From an uncultured Bacilli bacterium (lineage in GTDB: Bacteria > Bacillota_I > Bacilli_A > RF39 > UBA660), in contig CAKOZD010000027.1 in assembly GCA_934131175.1 (NCBI GenBank), forward strand, positions 1 through 12,702: DNA of 12,702 nucleotides, written 5' to 3'. Below are positions 1-7,605 of this stretch, in pieces. Position 1 is the first letter of the stretch; each line of letters opens with the position of its first letter. The position numbers and the translations under genes were made by a program. The notes below the pieces were generated by a model. The model made no database searches, was not told where the DNA came from, and saw nothing but the letters and a program-made list of their open reading frames with translations.

Positions 1-77
1 TTGATGTTACTAACAAATTACTTTACTGACATTCTCTCAAAATGAATTTACTGACATTTTCAAAAAAATTTGACACA
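1..77. mobile_element. Putative insertion-sequence terminus (IS21-like), left border
   Basis: Read on the minus strand, this segment starts TGTGTCAAA, continues with seven T and GAAAATGTCAGT, and then repeats the ATGTCAGTAAA block once more. The 19 bp at 50-68 are the exact reverse complement of 12660-12678 at the other end of the window. In both places a TGT lies exactly nine bases outside the T run, giving 28-bp ends that start with TGT, as IS21-family ends do. Subterminal repeated blocks, taken as transposase-binding sites, are also typical of that family. No transposase gene is visible, because only the terminus lies in the window. The IS21 assignment is inference; the repeat itself is seen directly. 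Confidence 0.5.
22..58. repeat. Two 12-bp direct repeats in the left IS-like end
   Basis: TTTACTGACATT occurs at 22-33 and again at 47-58, exactly 25 bp apart, and both copies are followed by a TCAAAA-rich stretch. The second copy is part of the sequence repeated in inverted orientation at the right window end. Spaced direct repeats of this kind near a terminus look like transposase-binding sites. Confidence 0.7.
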
Positions 78-84
78 TTTATTT

Positions 85-915
85 TCAATTCTCAGATATT
101 AAATTATCAAGAGAAACTATATCATACCCTTTACTTATAACATAATCAATTACAGAAGAAAGCTCGGAAATATTAGACTTACTTGACTTAATACTAATAA
201 TTATAGAATTAGATAAACTAGACTTAACTTCTTTTAACAAGTCCTCATCTATTCTTATATATGGCTTTATAGTATGCATTTTAAGCTTACTACATAAATT
301 AAGTACATCAGAGTTTTCAACCTCACTATAGCAATACTTAGGACTCTTCTTAGTAACTGACTCTAAATAAGAAAGAGAAGTTTTAAATAAATTCTCATCA
401 TACTCTCCATTATAACTTAATAATTCATAATCAATATTCCAATTGTTTTTTAATCCATTTAAACTATCATTTTCTAAATACATTCCATCTAAAAATATTG
501 TACTAGGTACATGTTTAGAATTAAGAATTTTTATAACTTTATCAATATTTTCATCATAAATAAAAACAAAAGATACATTTTTATTATTAGAGTTTCCTTT
601 TTCTATATACTTATTAAATGTATTACTAACAGACAACTCAGGTTTTACTTCTTCCATTACCGTTAATATTTCATTATAATTACCATATTTTTTCATTTTA
701 GAATAAGATTTATTCTTATTAACTCTACGCCCAATATGTCCTGGAACAATAACATTTCCAATAATAGTAGCATCATTTGCACTTTCTTCATACTTTGACA
801 TATTACTCTTAATCTCTTGCATAATAGGGTCTTTTTCTTTTAATACTTCCATACAAATATTTGTATAATACATACTAATTAAAGTAAATATTATTAAAAC
901 TAATATCTTTTTCAT
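85..915 (-). CDS. YlxY-like NodB-fold protein, probably catalytically inactive
   Basis: This 276-residue protein is probably exported or membrane-anchored: two lysines precede a hydrophobic stretch at about residues 4-17. From about residue 112 it follows the polysaccharide deacetylase (NodB) layout: a strand VSFVFIYDEN where LTFDDGP is expected, STIFLDG (138-144) where TFFxxG lies, and a closing GYDIVSLDNLI. The metal ligands are missing: no tandem Asp in motif 1, no HxxxH (161-173 has no histidine) and no RxPYG (194-200 instead). It follows pnp, the place ylxY occupies in B. subtilis, so I read it as a divergent YlxY-type pseudoenzyme. Residues 56-108 form an extra segment I cannot name. 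SD AGGTG lies eight bases before the ATG at 913-915. The TGA stop is seven bases from the IS-like end, yet the C-terminus looks complete. Confidence 0.65.
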   Translation of the reverse strand: MKKILVLIIFTLISMYYTNICMEVLKEKDPIMQEIKSNMSKYEESANDATIIGNVIVPGHIGRRVNKNKSYSKMKKYGNYNEILTVMEEVKPELSVSNTFNKYIEKGNSNNKNVSFVFIYDENIDKVIKILNSKHVPSTIFLDGMYLENDSLNGLKNNWNIDYELLSYNGEYDENLFKTSLSYLESVTKKSPKYCYSEVENSDVLNLCSKLKMHTIKPYIRIDEDLLKEVKSSLSNSIIISIKSSKSNISELSSVIDYVISKGYDIVSLDNLISEN

Positions 916-929
916 ATTTCACCTACCAA

Positions 930-935
930 ATTATA
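930..935 (-). promoter_or_regulatory. Possible -10 box for the ylxY-like gene
   Basis: TATAAT on the minus strand lies between the pnp terminator and the SD of the ylxY-like gene. No good -35 is visible, because the upstream bases are the terminator stem. It would give a leader of only about 13 bases. It may instead be chance in AT-rich DNA. Confidence 0.25.
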
Positions 936-937
936 TG

Positions 938-967
938 AAAAAGAAAAGAATCTGATTACTCAGACTC
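938..967 (-). terminator. Intrinsic terminator overlapping the pnp stop codon
   Basis: On the minus strand GAGTCTGA, loop GTAA and TCAGATTC form an 8-bp stem with one G-U pair, followed by TTTTCTTTTT. The pnp stop TAA (956-958) lies in the loop. It separates pnp from the ylxY-like gene, so that gene depends on read-through or its own weak promoter. Confidence 0.75.
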
Positions 968-3178
968 TTCAGTATTTTCTACTTTTTCTTCTTTTGCAAC
1001 ACGTTCTAATTCTTTATTAATAGACTCTTTTTTTCTTACTACTTTCTTTGGAAGAGCATCTTTTCTTGAAAAGTTTTGTCTACCACGCTTATCTGCACCT
1101 AGTGCTTTAACAAGAATTTCATCACCAACTGCTACAACATCACTTGGCTTTTCAACTCTCTCATGTGCAAGTTGTGATACATGAACTAATCCTTCACATC
1201 CAGGCCAAATTTCAACAAAGCATCCAAAATCTTCAACTTTTACAACTTTTGCATTATAAATTTTTCCTTCTTCAACTTCACGAGTAATATCTTCAATCAT
1301 CTTACGAGTCTTATCAATAATTTCCTTATCACTATGATAAATAATTACACGACCATCATCTTCTAATTCAACTTTTACAGCATTTACATTTGTAACTTCT
1401 GTAACATTAGATGCTTCACAAATAATCTTAGTAATCATTTCTCCACCCTTACCAATTACATCTTTAATCTTTGCAGGGTTAATCATAAATGTTTCCATCT
1501 TTGGAGCATACTTAGATACTTCTTTGCGAGGCTCAGCAATTTGATTTTTAATTACATCAAGAATTTCAAGTCTTGCCTTTTTAGCTTGAGCAAGTGCTTC
1601 TTTTAATATTTCTTTTGTAATACCTTTTATTTTAATATCCATTTGTAAAGCAGTTATACCATCTTTTGTACCAGCAACTTTAAAGTCCATATCACCTAAA
1701 TGATCTTCCATACCTTGAATATCAGTTAAAATTGTATAGTCATCTTCATGAGTAATAAGACCCATAGCAATTCCAGCAACTGGAGCTTTAATAGGAACAC
1801 CTGCTGCCATTAATGACATACATCCAGCACAAATACTTGCTTGTGAAGATGAACCATTTGATTCAAGTATTTCAGAAACAACTCTTATTGTATATGGGAA
1901 TTCTTCTTCTGATGGAATAACTTGAGCAAGAGCTCTCTCACCTAATGCACCATGTCCAATTTCACGACGTCCTGGAGCACCATATCTTCCAGTTTCACCA
2001 ACAGAAAATTGTGGGAAGTTATAATGTAACATAAATCTTTTTTGATCCTCTAAACCTAATCCATCAATTACTTGATGCTCATTTAATGCTCCTAAAGTTG
2101 TGATTGATAATGCTTGTGTCTCTCCTCGAGTAAATAAAGCAGAACCATGTGTTCTTGGTAATAAATCTATATCTGTTGAAAGTGGTCTAATCTCATCCAT
2201 TTGTCTTCCATCAGACCTAATATGTTCTTTAACAACAATACTTCTAAATAATTCATATTCAACCTCAGAAACAACCATTTGAACTTTTACAAGTAATTCT
2301 TTTAATTCTTGTTCTTTTAATTTATCTTCATTTTCCTTGGTAAATAATTCAATCATTTCTTCTTTAATAGCATCAATTGCTGCATACTTTTCAAGTTTTT
2401 CTTTTATACGAAGAGCCTTATCCATCTTATCAGTAATTAACTCTCTAATTCTTTTAACTAACTCATCTTCTGGAGTAAGTGTTTCATATTCCATCTTAGG
2501 AGAACCAATTTCTTCAATTATTTTTTCTTGGAATTCAATTAGCTCTTTAACTGCATCATGACCAAACATTAATGCATCTAACATAACATCTTCTGATACT
2601 TGTTTAGCACCAGCTTCAACCATATTAATTGCATCTTTTGTACCAGCAACTGTTAAATCTAAATCAGACTTTTCTAACTCTTCTGGAGTTGGGTTAATAA
2701 TAAATTCACCATCTACTCTACCAACTTTTACTCCAGCAATTGGTCCATTAAAAGGAATTTTAGAAATTGATACTGCAAGTGATGATGCAAGCATAGCAGT
2801 TAACTCTGGAGAACAGTCTTGATCAACTGATAAAACTGTTGAGATAACTTGAACTTCATTCTTAAATCCTTCTGGAAATAATGGTCTCATAGGACGATCA
2901 ATCATACGAGCAGCAAGTGTTGCAGCCTCACTTGGACGTCCTTCTCTTTTTATAAATCCACCAGGAATCTTTCCTACTGAATATAACTTTTCTTGATAAT
3001 TTACTGTAAGTGGAAAAAAGTCTGATAATAAATTAGCTGTTTTAGAAACAACTGCAGCAGTAAGTACTACTGTATCATTATATCTTACAAGTACAGCACC
3101 ATCTGCTTGTTTTGCAAGTTCACCATTTTCTACTACAATTTTCTTACCATGAAAATCTAATTCAAATGTCTTTTTCAT
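956..3178 (-). CDS. pnp: Polyribonucleotide nucleotidyltransferase (PNPase)
   Basis: PNPase degrades RNA 3'-5' by phosphorolysis in the cytoplasm and takes part in mRNA turnover. The 740 residues show the full architecture: a first RNase PH domain (about 12-145, with LTVNYQEKLYSVGKIPGGF), a helical linker (about 240-315), a second RNase PH domain (about 320-540, starting RSDGRQMDEIRPL), a KH domain (about 560-615, GKGG at 576-579) and an S1 domain (about 637-704). The catalytic aspartates are in DHLGDMD (D492 and D498). The length fits the family; B. subtilis PNPase is about 705 residues, and the extra part is a charged C-terminal tail (about 705-740). SD AGAGGT precedes the ATG. It lies 47 bp after rpsO, as in many bacteria, with a terminator in between and another over its own stop. 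Confidence 0.98.
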   Translation of the reverse strand: MKKTFELDFHGKKIVVENGELAKQADGAVLVRYNDTVVLTAAVVSKTANLLSDFFPLTVNYQEKLYSVGKIPGGFIKREGRPSEAATLAARMIDRPMRPLFPEGFKNEVQVISTVLSVDQDCSPELTAMLASSLAVSISKIPFNGPIAGVKVGRVDGEFIINPTPEELEKSDLDLTVAGTKDAINMVEAGAKQVSEDVMLDALMFGHDAVKELIEFQEKIIEEIGSPKMEYETLTPEDELVKRIRELITDKMDKALRIKEKLEKYAAIDAIKEEMIELFTKENEDKLKEQELKELLVKVQMVVSEVEYELFRSIVVKEHIRSDGRQMDEIRPLSTDIDLLPRTHGSALFTRGETQALSITTLGALNEHQVIDGLGLEDQKRFMLHYNFPQFSVGETGRYGAPGRREIGHGALGERALAQVIPSEEEFPYTIRVVSEILESNGSSSQASICAGCMSLMAAGVPIKAPVAGIAMGLITHEDDYTILTDIQGMEDHLGDMDFKVAGTKDGITALQMDIKIKGITKEILKEALAQAKKARLEILDVIKNQIAEPRKEVSKYAPKMETFMINPAKIKDVIGKGGEMITKIICEASNVTEVTNVNAVKVELEDDGRVIIYHSDKEIIDKTRKMIEDITREVEEGKIYNAKVVKVEDFGCFVEIWPGCEGLVHVSQLAHERVEKPSDVVAVGDEILVKALGADKRGRQNFSRKDALPKKVVRKKESINKELERVAKEEKVENTEESE

Positions 3179-3198
3179 ATATACCTCTTTTCTATCTC

Positions 3199-3228
3199 AA
3201 AAAAAATAGACACTAAAAAATGTGTCTA
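3199..3228 (-). terminator. Intrinsic terminator between rpsO and pnp, overlapping the rpsO stop
   Basis: On the minus strand TAGACAC and GTGTCTA form a 7-bp perfect stem around an 8-base AT loop, followed by eight T. The first arm starts with the rpsO stop TAG (3226-3228). It should reduce, not abolish, transcription into pnp, since I see no clear separate pnp promoter in the short gap. Confidence 0.8.
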
Positions 3229-3495
3229 CTTTCTTAATCCTAACTTTTTAATTACTTCACGATAAGATTGAATATCTTTCTTAGCTAAGTATTGTAACAT
3301 ATTTCTACGTTGACCAACTTTCTTTAAAAGACCTCTACGTGAATGATAATCATGAGTGTGAACTTTTAAATGTTCAGTTAATTCTTCGATTTCTTTTGAA
3401 AGAATTGCGATTTGAACTTCTGCTGAACCAGTATCTTTTTCACTCTTAGCAAAATTCTTAATAATTTCTTGTTTTGCTTCTTTTGTTAATGCCAT
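3226..3495 (-). CDS. rpsO: 30S ribosomal protein S15
   Basis: S15 binds the central domain of 16S rRNA early in 30S assembly. The protein has 89 residues, the standard length, and shows the family pattern throughout: the start MALTKEAKQEIIKNFA, then DTGSAEVQIAILSKEIEELTEHL, HDYHSRRGLLKKVGQRR, and the end YREVIKKLGLRK. The SD AAAGGAAG lies about 8 bases before the ATG at 3493-3495. It has its own promoter just upstream, inside the gap after the histidine kinase gene, and it leads the rpsO-pnp-ylxY group. Firmicute rpsO leaders are often bound by S15 itself; the leader here is about 75 bases long. Confidence 0.98.
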   Translation of the reverse strand: MALTKEAKQEIIKNFAKSEKDTGSAEVQIAILSKEIEELTEHLKVHTHDYHSRRGLLKKVGQRRNMLQYLAKKDIQSYREVIKKLGLRK

Positions 3496-3579
3496 ATTAA
3501 CACTTCCTTTCTTTAATAATTCACCATAACTAAGTAAGAAATCGGAAATTTTTCTAACTGAGTAACAGTAAGTACTTGT

Positions 3580-3608
3580 ATTATATAATGTTTTTTATTA
3601 TTATGCAA
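3580..3608 (-). promoter_or_regulatory. rpsO promoter
   Basis: On the minus strand TTGCAT (3603-3608) is followed by a 17-bp spacer and TATAAT (3580-3585). The start would fall near 3573, giving a leader of about 75 bases. A TACTTG/CAAGTA inverted repeat brackets the promoter; it may be chance. Confidence 0.65.
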
Positions 3609-3613
3609 GTATT

Positions 3614-5602
3614 TTATATTATTTCATCATCTCGAGAATTACTACTTTCTCCAAATACATATGCCTCTGTACCTTTAAATCTATCAATATTTGGATTATA
3701 TTTTAAAGTATTTTGATTATCTTCAGAAAAACTACTATTCTTAAATATTACATCGAGTTTTTCTTTAATTTGATCTCTTGAGAATGGTTTTGAAATATAA
3801 TCAATAAATCCTTCACTTAAATATTTCTCTTTTGCTCCACTTACAGCATCTGCAGTTAATGCAATTACTGGAGTTTTAAATGAAGAGTTTTCCTTTAGTT
3901 TTCTAAGAGCAGTCTCTCCACTCATATTAGGCATCATAATATCCATTAAAATTAAATCATAATTATTAGAATCATTAACTTTATTAATACACTCTTCTCC
4001 GTCATAACACTCATCAATTATCATATTAAAACTACTTAAAGCTCGTTTTGCTACTTTAATATTTAATTTATTATCATCAACAATAAGTATTCTTTTATTA
4101 GAATAATCAATTAAGTTATTTCTATTTAAATAAGAATCTAATGTATTAGAAAGTTCTTTATCACTTAAATCTTTTGTTAACTTACTAATCTTTTGAGGTA
4201 GATGAACTACAAATATTGAACCATGTCCAAATTGAGATTGAACATTAATTTTACCACCCATCATTTCAGTTAATGACTTAGTAATAGCAAGTCCAAGTCC
4301 CGTACCCTCAGTAGTTGAATTCTTCTCAATATCTAATCTTTCAAACTTAGTAAACAACTTATTAATATCACTAGTCTTTATACCTCTACCTGTATCTTGA
4401 CATGTAATAATTAGAGTAGAAATATTCTTTTCTGTATCATTTATACAATTTATTTTTAAATTAATTTCTCCAGAATCAGTATATTTAATTGAATTAGTAA
4501 GTAAATTATTAATAATTCCTTTTACTTTTATTTTATCTCCTATAAGTTCATAAGGAATGTCCTCAGCAATACTTAAGTTAAATTTAATATCTTTCTCACC
4601 AATTCTTGTTTGAGTTACTTTGCACATATTAGTTATTTCAGTTTTTGGATTATAAGTAACATCACAAATTTCCATTTTATCTGCTTCTATTTTATTTATA
4701 TCTAAAATATTACCAACAATTTCTAGTAATGTTTGAGAAGCATTTCTAATGTCTTCAGTATCTTCTACAACTTCTTTTGGAACTCTATCTTCATAGGTTG
4801 CGATATCTTCAGAAAGACCAACAATAGCATTTAAAGGTGTTCTAATTTCATGTGACATACTAGATAAAAAATCACTCTTTGCTCTATTTGCACGTTCTGC
4901 CTGTTCTTTTGCAAGCGTTGCTTCCCTAACCATCTTCATATCTGGATTTTCTATCGTAAATAGCATAATCAAATTTACAAAGGCTAATACAGCAGAAATA
5001 ATCACAATCGTATTATCTATACGATTTAAAACATACACTAAAATAAAAAATATTACTAATATATATAATGGCGTCAACTTTTTTGTAATAGCATTTTTAA
5101 AATTTAAAATCAAAGAAAATAATATTGCACAAAAATATATTCCACAACCAATCATTGTAACATTTAACGCAGAACCATTACTAAACAATGTATTTCCATT
5201 TATATGAACATCAACCTTCGTAAATAGTAACAAAATCATTAAAATTCCGTCAACAAGAGAAGTTATCCAAAAGAACAAATTATATGATTTATTTTTTTCT
5301 TGTTGCTTTTTTTGAGATGTAACATAATAAACATATAAAAATAAATTGCTAGTAAACAAAATATACATCATATAATCAAGTTTATTCAAATATTCTAAAA
5401 GCTTTATATTTTTTGGACTGAATAAAGCTAAAATAATTATAGAAACCATTACTAAACTATCTATTAAACTATAAATCAATTCTCTAGAAAAAATTTCTGT
5501 TTCCTTATTTTTAGCCCTTTCTTTTAGAAAAAAAACAAAATTACATATAACAGCAATTAATAAGCCACATATTGGAATATATAAATTATAAATACCAGAC
5601 AT
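3614..5602 (-). CDS. Seven-helix hybrid sensor histidine kinase / response regulator
   Basis: A 662-residue hybrid two-component protein, counted from the ATG at 5602. The N-terminal part has about seven membrane helices (roughly 8-28, 42-61, 77-94, 107-127, 147-167, 177-192, 197-216) with no extracellular sensor domain of size. A short coiled segment leads to HisKA with SHEIRTPLNA (phosphoacceptor H251), then HATPase_c with an N-box (NNLLTNSIKY), DTGRGI (403-408) and GTGLGLA (433-439). A receiver domain follows (about 503-620) with D509/D510, acceptor D554, T583 and K605, and then a 40-residue polar tail. It has no output domain, so phosphate would go to an unlinked regulator or stay internal. 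A GTG three bases earlier (5605) is also open, but the SD AAGGTGG is better spaced from the ATG. The ligand is unknown. I see no terminator after it. Confidence 0.93.
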   Translation of the reverse strand: MSGIYNLYIPICGLLIAVICNFVFFLKERAKNKETEIFSRELIYSLIDSLVMVSIIILALFSPKNIKLLEYLNKLDYMMYILFTSNLFLYVYYVTSQKKQQEKNKSYNLFFWITSLVDGILMILLLFTKVDVHINGNTLFSNGSALNVTMIGCGIYFCAILFSLILNFKNAITKKLTPLYILVIFFILVYVLNRIDNTIVIISAVLAFVNLIMLFTIENPDMKMVREATLAKEQAERANRAKSDFLSSMSHEIRTPLNAIVGLSEDIATYEDRVPKEVVEDTEDIRNASQTLLEIVGNILDINKIEADKMEICDVTYNPKTEITNMCKVTQTRIGEKDIKFNLSIAEDIPYELIGDKIKVKGIINNLLTNSIKYTDSGEINLKINCINDTEKNISTLIITCQDTGRGIKTSDINKLFTKFERLDIEKNSTTEGTGLGLAITKSLTEMMGGKINVQSQFGHGSIFVVHLPQKISKLTKDLSDKELSNTLDSYLNRNNLIDYSNKRILIVDDNKLNIKVAKRALSSFNMIIDECYDGEECINKVNDSNNYDLILMDIMMPNMSGETALRKLKENSSFKTPVIALTADAVSGAKEKYLSEGFIDYISKPFSRDQIKEKLDVIFKNSSFSEDNQNTLKYNPNIDRFKGTEAYVFGESSNSRDDEII

Positions 5603-5647
5603 CACTACACCACCTTATCATAATGTTATATTATCATTAATTTTAAC

Positions 5648-5678
5648 AAAAAAAAAGAGAAATTGATCTCAATTTCTT
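5648..5678 (-). terminator. Intrinsic terminator after the acyltransferase gene
   Basis: On the minus strand AGAAATTG, loop AGAT and CAATTTCT form an 8-bp stem followed by C and ten T-rich bases. It begins 17 bases after the acyltransferase stop, so unlike most terminators here it does not overlap the stop codon. It separates the acyltransferase from the kinase gene, for which I see no convincing promoter. Confidence 0.8.
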
Positions 5679-5694
5679 AGAATGATATTTATTA

Positions 5695-6636
5695 CTATTT
5701 AATTTTTTTATACTCAAAACTTTTTTCAGTTATACCAGGAACAAATTTTTTTTCATCATCAATAGTATATTCATTCTCTTTAGGTTCGCCATCCAAAAAC
5801 AATAAATACTCTTGCTCTTTTCTTGAATTATACTCAAATCCAAATGATTTAAACTTCTTCACATATGTATGATTAATATATGTCATTGGATCTATATCTT
5901 CAATACTGTTCTTATCAATCATATAATCAGACCAAATTTTTTTTCTCATAGAAGTCATATATTTCCTAATATCGCCAGACTTTGAAGAAAGAATATCATT
6001 ATAATTCACAAAAATAGGTTTTCCAAATCTTATAATACATTTTTTTATCAGATTTTTTTCAGAAGTGATAATACCATCATTTTCTATATACTCAAAAATA
6101 ACAGGAATAATCGGCACTTGAGATATAAGTGATACTTTAAGAGCACCATTTCTAATATTATGCACAGGCAAAGTAGGATGAATATTCCATGTAGACTCTC
6201 CAAAAATCAATCCATCATTTCCTTCTATTATTTTCTTTGAAAGACTAAAAATACTATTTTCTCTCTCTTTTTTATTATTTCTATCTAACAAAGTTGCATT
6301 AGAAACATTAAATATTTGTCTAGTAATAGGATTTAAACAATCAGTTGCAACCATAACGCTTCCCATTCTCTCTAGCATTGAGAACATTTCATAAGCTGTA
6401 AAAATATCATGTGAATTACTATGATTTGCCACAAACAAAACATTTGTATCTTTTGGTATATTTTCAAGTCCTTCAAGTTCGATTTTATAATTTCTAATTA
6501 AAGGATATATATTTTTTATTAAATCTTGTCCAAAGTTAAATTGATTATCTCTTAATGTAATACAAAATTCTCTCAAACGTTTATAATAATCTTTTTTATT
6601 AGAAATAGAATCACTATTATCTTTAATTGATACCAT
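5695..6636 (-). CDS. PlsC-like lysophospholipid / glycerolipid acyltransferase
   Basis: A 313-residue protein of the PlsC (LPLAT) fold, which transfers acyl groups to lysophospholipids or related acceptors at the inner face of the membrane. Motif 1 is NHSNSHD, giving H72-x4-D77, the catalytic pair. Motif 2 is ATLLDR (114-119), motif 3 FGESTW (145-150), where FPEGTR is usual, and motif 4 VPIIPV (174-179). Both flanking segments (1-50 and about 240-313) are longer than in minimal PlsC, and the C-terminal one is charged. I see no clear membrane helix. GGAGG lies about 7 bases before the ATG. It has its own strong promoter and its own terminator, so it is probably a single-gene transcript. The altered motif 3 leaves the substrate open. 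Confidence 0.8.
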   Translation of the reverse strand: MVSIKDNSDSISNKKDYYKRLREFCITLRDNQFNFGQDLIKNIYPLIRNYKIELEGLENIPKDTNVLFVANHSNSHDIFTAYEMFSMLERMGSVMVATDCLNPITRQIFNVSNATLLDRNNKKERENSIFSLSKKIIEGNDGLIFGESTWNIHPTLPVHNIRNGALKVSLISQVPIIPVIFEYIENDGIITSEKNLIKKCIIRFGKPIFVNYNDILSSKSGDIRKYMTSMRKKIWSDYMIDKNSIEDIDPMTYINHTYVKKFKSFGFEYNSRKEQEYLLFLDGEPKENEYTIDDEKKFVPGITEKSFEYKKIK

Positions 6637-6673
6637 ATATTATCCTCCACTGCTCCCCTATTAATTTCATGAT

Positions 6674-6702
6674 ATTTTAACACTAAATCATATATTTGTC
6701 AA
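6674..6702 (-). promoter_or_regulatory. Promoter of the acyltransferase gene
   Basis: On the minus strand a perfect TTGACA (6697-6702), a 17-bp spacer and TAAAAT (6674-6679). It lies 38-66 bp before the start codon and is the best sigma-A match in the window. Confidence 0.8.
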
Positions 6703-6703
6703 T

Positions 6704-6713
6704 TTTACGTAAA
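6704..6713. promoter_or_regulatory. 10-bp palindrome between divergent promoters
   Basis: TTTACGTAAA is a perfect palindrome placed between the -35 boxes of the two divergent promoters (6697-6702 minus, 6718-6723 plus). It could be a shared operator. The match is short and the region is AT-rich. Confidence 0.3.
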
Positions 6714-6717
6714 TTTA

Positions 6718-6745
6718 TTGCAAATATATTTAATTTATTTATAAT
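6718..6745 (+). promoter_or_regulatory. Promoter of the CPBP protease gene
   Basis: TTGCAA (6718-6723), a 16-bp spacer and a perfect TATAAT (6740-6745). The start would be near 6752, leaving a leader of nearly 100 bases before the ATG at 6849, mostly AT-rich and without a strong fold that I can see. Confidence 0.6.
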
Positions 6746-6848
6746 GAGATAAACATTAAGAATGGTACCAAATTTATTTTATATTTTTTATTTAATAATT
6801 AAACTTTAAAAACAACCTTTTTTATGATAAATTAAATATGGTGATTAT

Positions 6849-7550
6849 ATGGAAAAATTAAAGAATATTAATATAAAAATAATAATTAGAAGTATTCTGG
6901 TATTTACATTTTTTTATTGTTCAACATTAATTCAATATATACCAATAATTCTATTTCACATGGACATAAATAAAATAAGAGGAAACCTTCAAGTAGCAAC
7001 AATGCTATCAACATTTTCTAGTGTTGTAGTTGCTGCCGTATTAATAATAATTTATCATAAAGACCTAGAAAAAGAATTTAAAAAGTATACAACTAATTGG
7101 TTTAAAAATTTTGATACAGGATTTAAATATTATGCATCAGGTCTCGGTATCATGATGATTTCAAATTTAATTTTATTCTATGTGTTAAAATCAGGTGGTG
7201 CAAACAATGAAAATGCAGTTCAATCGATGATTTCCTCTGCACCTATTTGGATGGCTTTACAAGTATGTATACTTGCTCCATTTAATGAAGAAATTGTATT
7301 TAGAAAAACACTATATGATGTATTTAAAAAATGGAAATGGTTATTTGTCTTAATATCATTCTTATTATTTGGAGGAGCACATGTAATAAATAGTGCAAAT
7401 ACTATAGTTGACTATTTATATATTATTCCTTACGGAGTGCTTGGTGGAGCATTTGCACTAGCTTATAGTAAAACAGAAAGTGTCTTTACATCAATGACAT
7501 TTCATATGTTACACAACACTGCTCTTTTCCTATTATCTACTATGATTTAG
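6849..7550 (+). CDS. CPBP-family intramembrane glutamic endopeptidase (Abi/CAAX-like)
   Basis: A 233-residue integral membrane protein with hydrophobic segments near 12-35, 48-69, 95-114, 128-145, 163-180, 186-206 and 213-231. It carries the CPBP motifs inside these helices: EEIVFR (E147, E148, R152), FGGAH (H178) and HMLHN (H219, N223). These match the glutamate and histidine active-site residues of the Rce1/CPBP family, so it is likely an active membrane protease. Family members act in prenyl-protein maturation, bacteriocin immunity or protein processing; the substrate here cannot be told, and no bacteriocin gene is near. SD GGTGAT precedes the ATG. It is the only plus-strand gene, divergent from the acyltransferase gene, and it ends in its own strong terminator. 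Confidence 0.9.
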   Translation: MEKLKNINIKIIIRSILVFTFFYCSTLIQYIPIILFHMDINKIRGNLQVATMLSTFSSVVVAAVLIIIYHKDLEKEFKKYTTNWFKNFDTGFKYYASGLGIMMISNLILFYVLKSGGANNENAVQSMISSAPIWMALQVCILAPFNEEIVFRKTLYDVFKKWKWLFVLISFLLFGGAHVINSANTIVDYLYIIPYGVLGGAFALAYSKTESVFTSMTFHMLHNTALFLLSTMI

Positions 7551-7572
7551 TTATCTTCGGATAACTTTTTTT
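7549..7572 (+). terminator. Intrinsic terminator of the CPBP gene, with UUCG tetraloop
   Basis: AGTTATC, loop TTCG and GATAACT form a 7-bp perfect stem closed by a C(UUCG)G tetraloop and followed by seven T. The last two bases of the stop TAG (7548-7550) are in the first arm. Confidence 0.9.
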
Positions 7573-7575
7573 ATG

Positions 7576-7605
7576 AAAAAAAAGAAATATCTTATTAGAT
7601 ATCTC
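7576..7605 (-). terminator. Intrinsic terminator overlapping the stop of the VUT-like gene
   Basis: On the minus strand GAGATATC, loop TAATAA and GATATTTC form an 8-bp stem with one G-U pair, followed by eight T. The stop TAA (7595-7597) lies in the loop. It faces the CPBP terminator three bases away, so the converging genes are insulated on both strands. Confidence 0.8.

Noticed and set aside
85..915. Truncation of the ylxY-like gene by the adjacent insertion sequence
   Set aside because: The C-terminus ends in the usual NodB-like GYDIVSLDNLI pattern before the stop, and the stop lies outside the IS-like end, so the protein appears complete.
5603..5605. GTG start for the hybrid kinase
   Set aside because: The GTG is only about five bases from the SD core, while the ATG directly after it has better spacing and is the stronger start codon.
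6637..6848. A small RNA, riboswitch or tRNA in the largest intergenic gap
   Set aside because: The 212 bp are AT-rich and accounted for by two promoters and leaders; I see no cloverleaf or conserved aptamer pattern. No tRNA, rRNA or CRISPR array was seen anywhere in the window.
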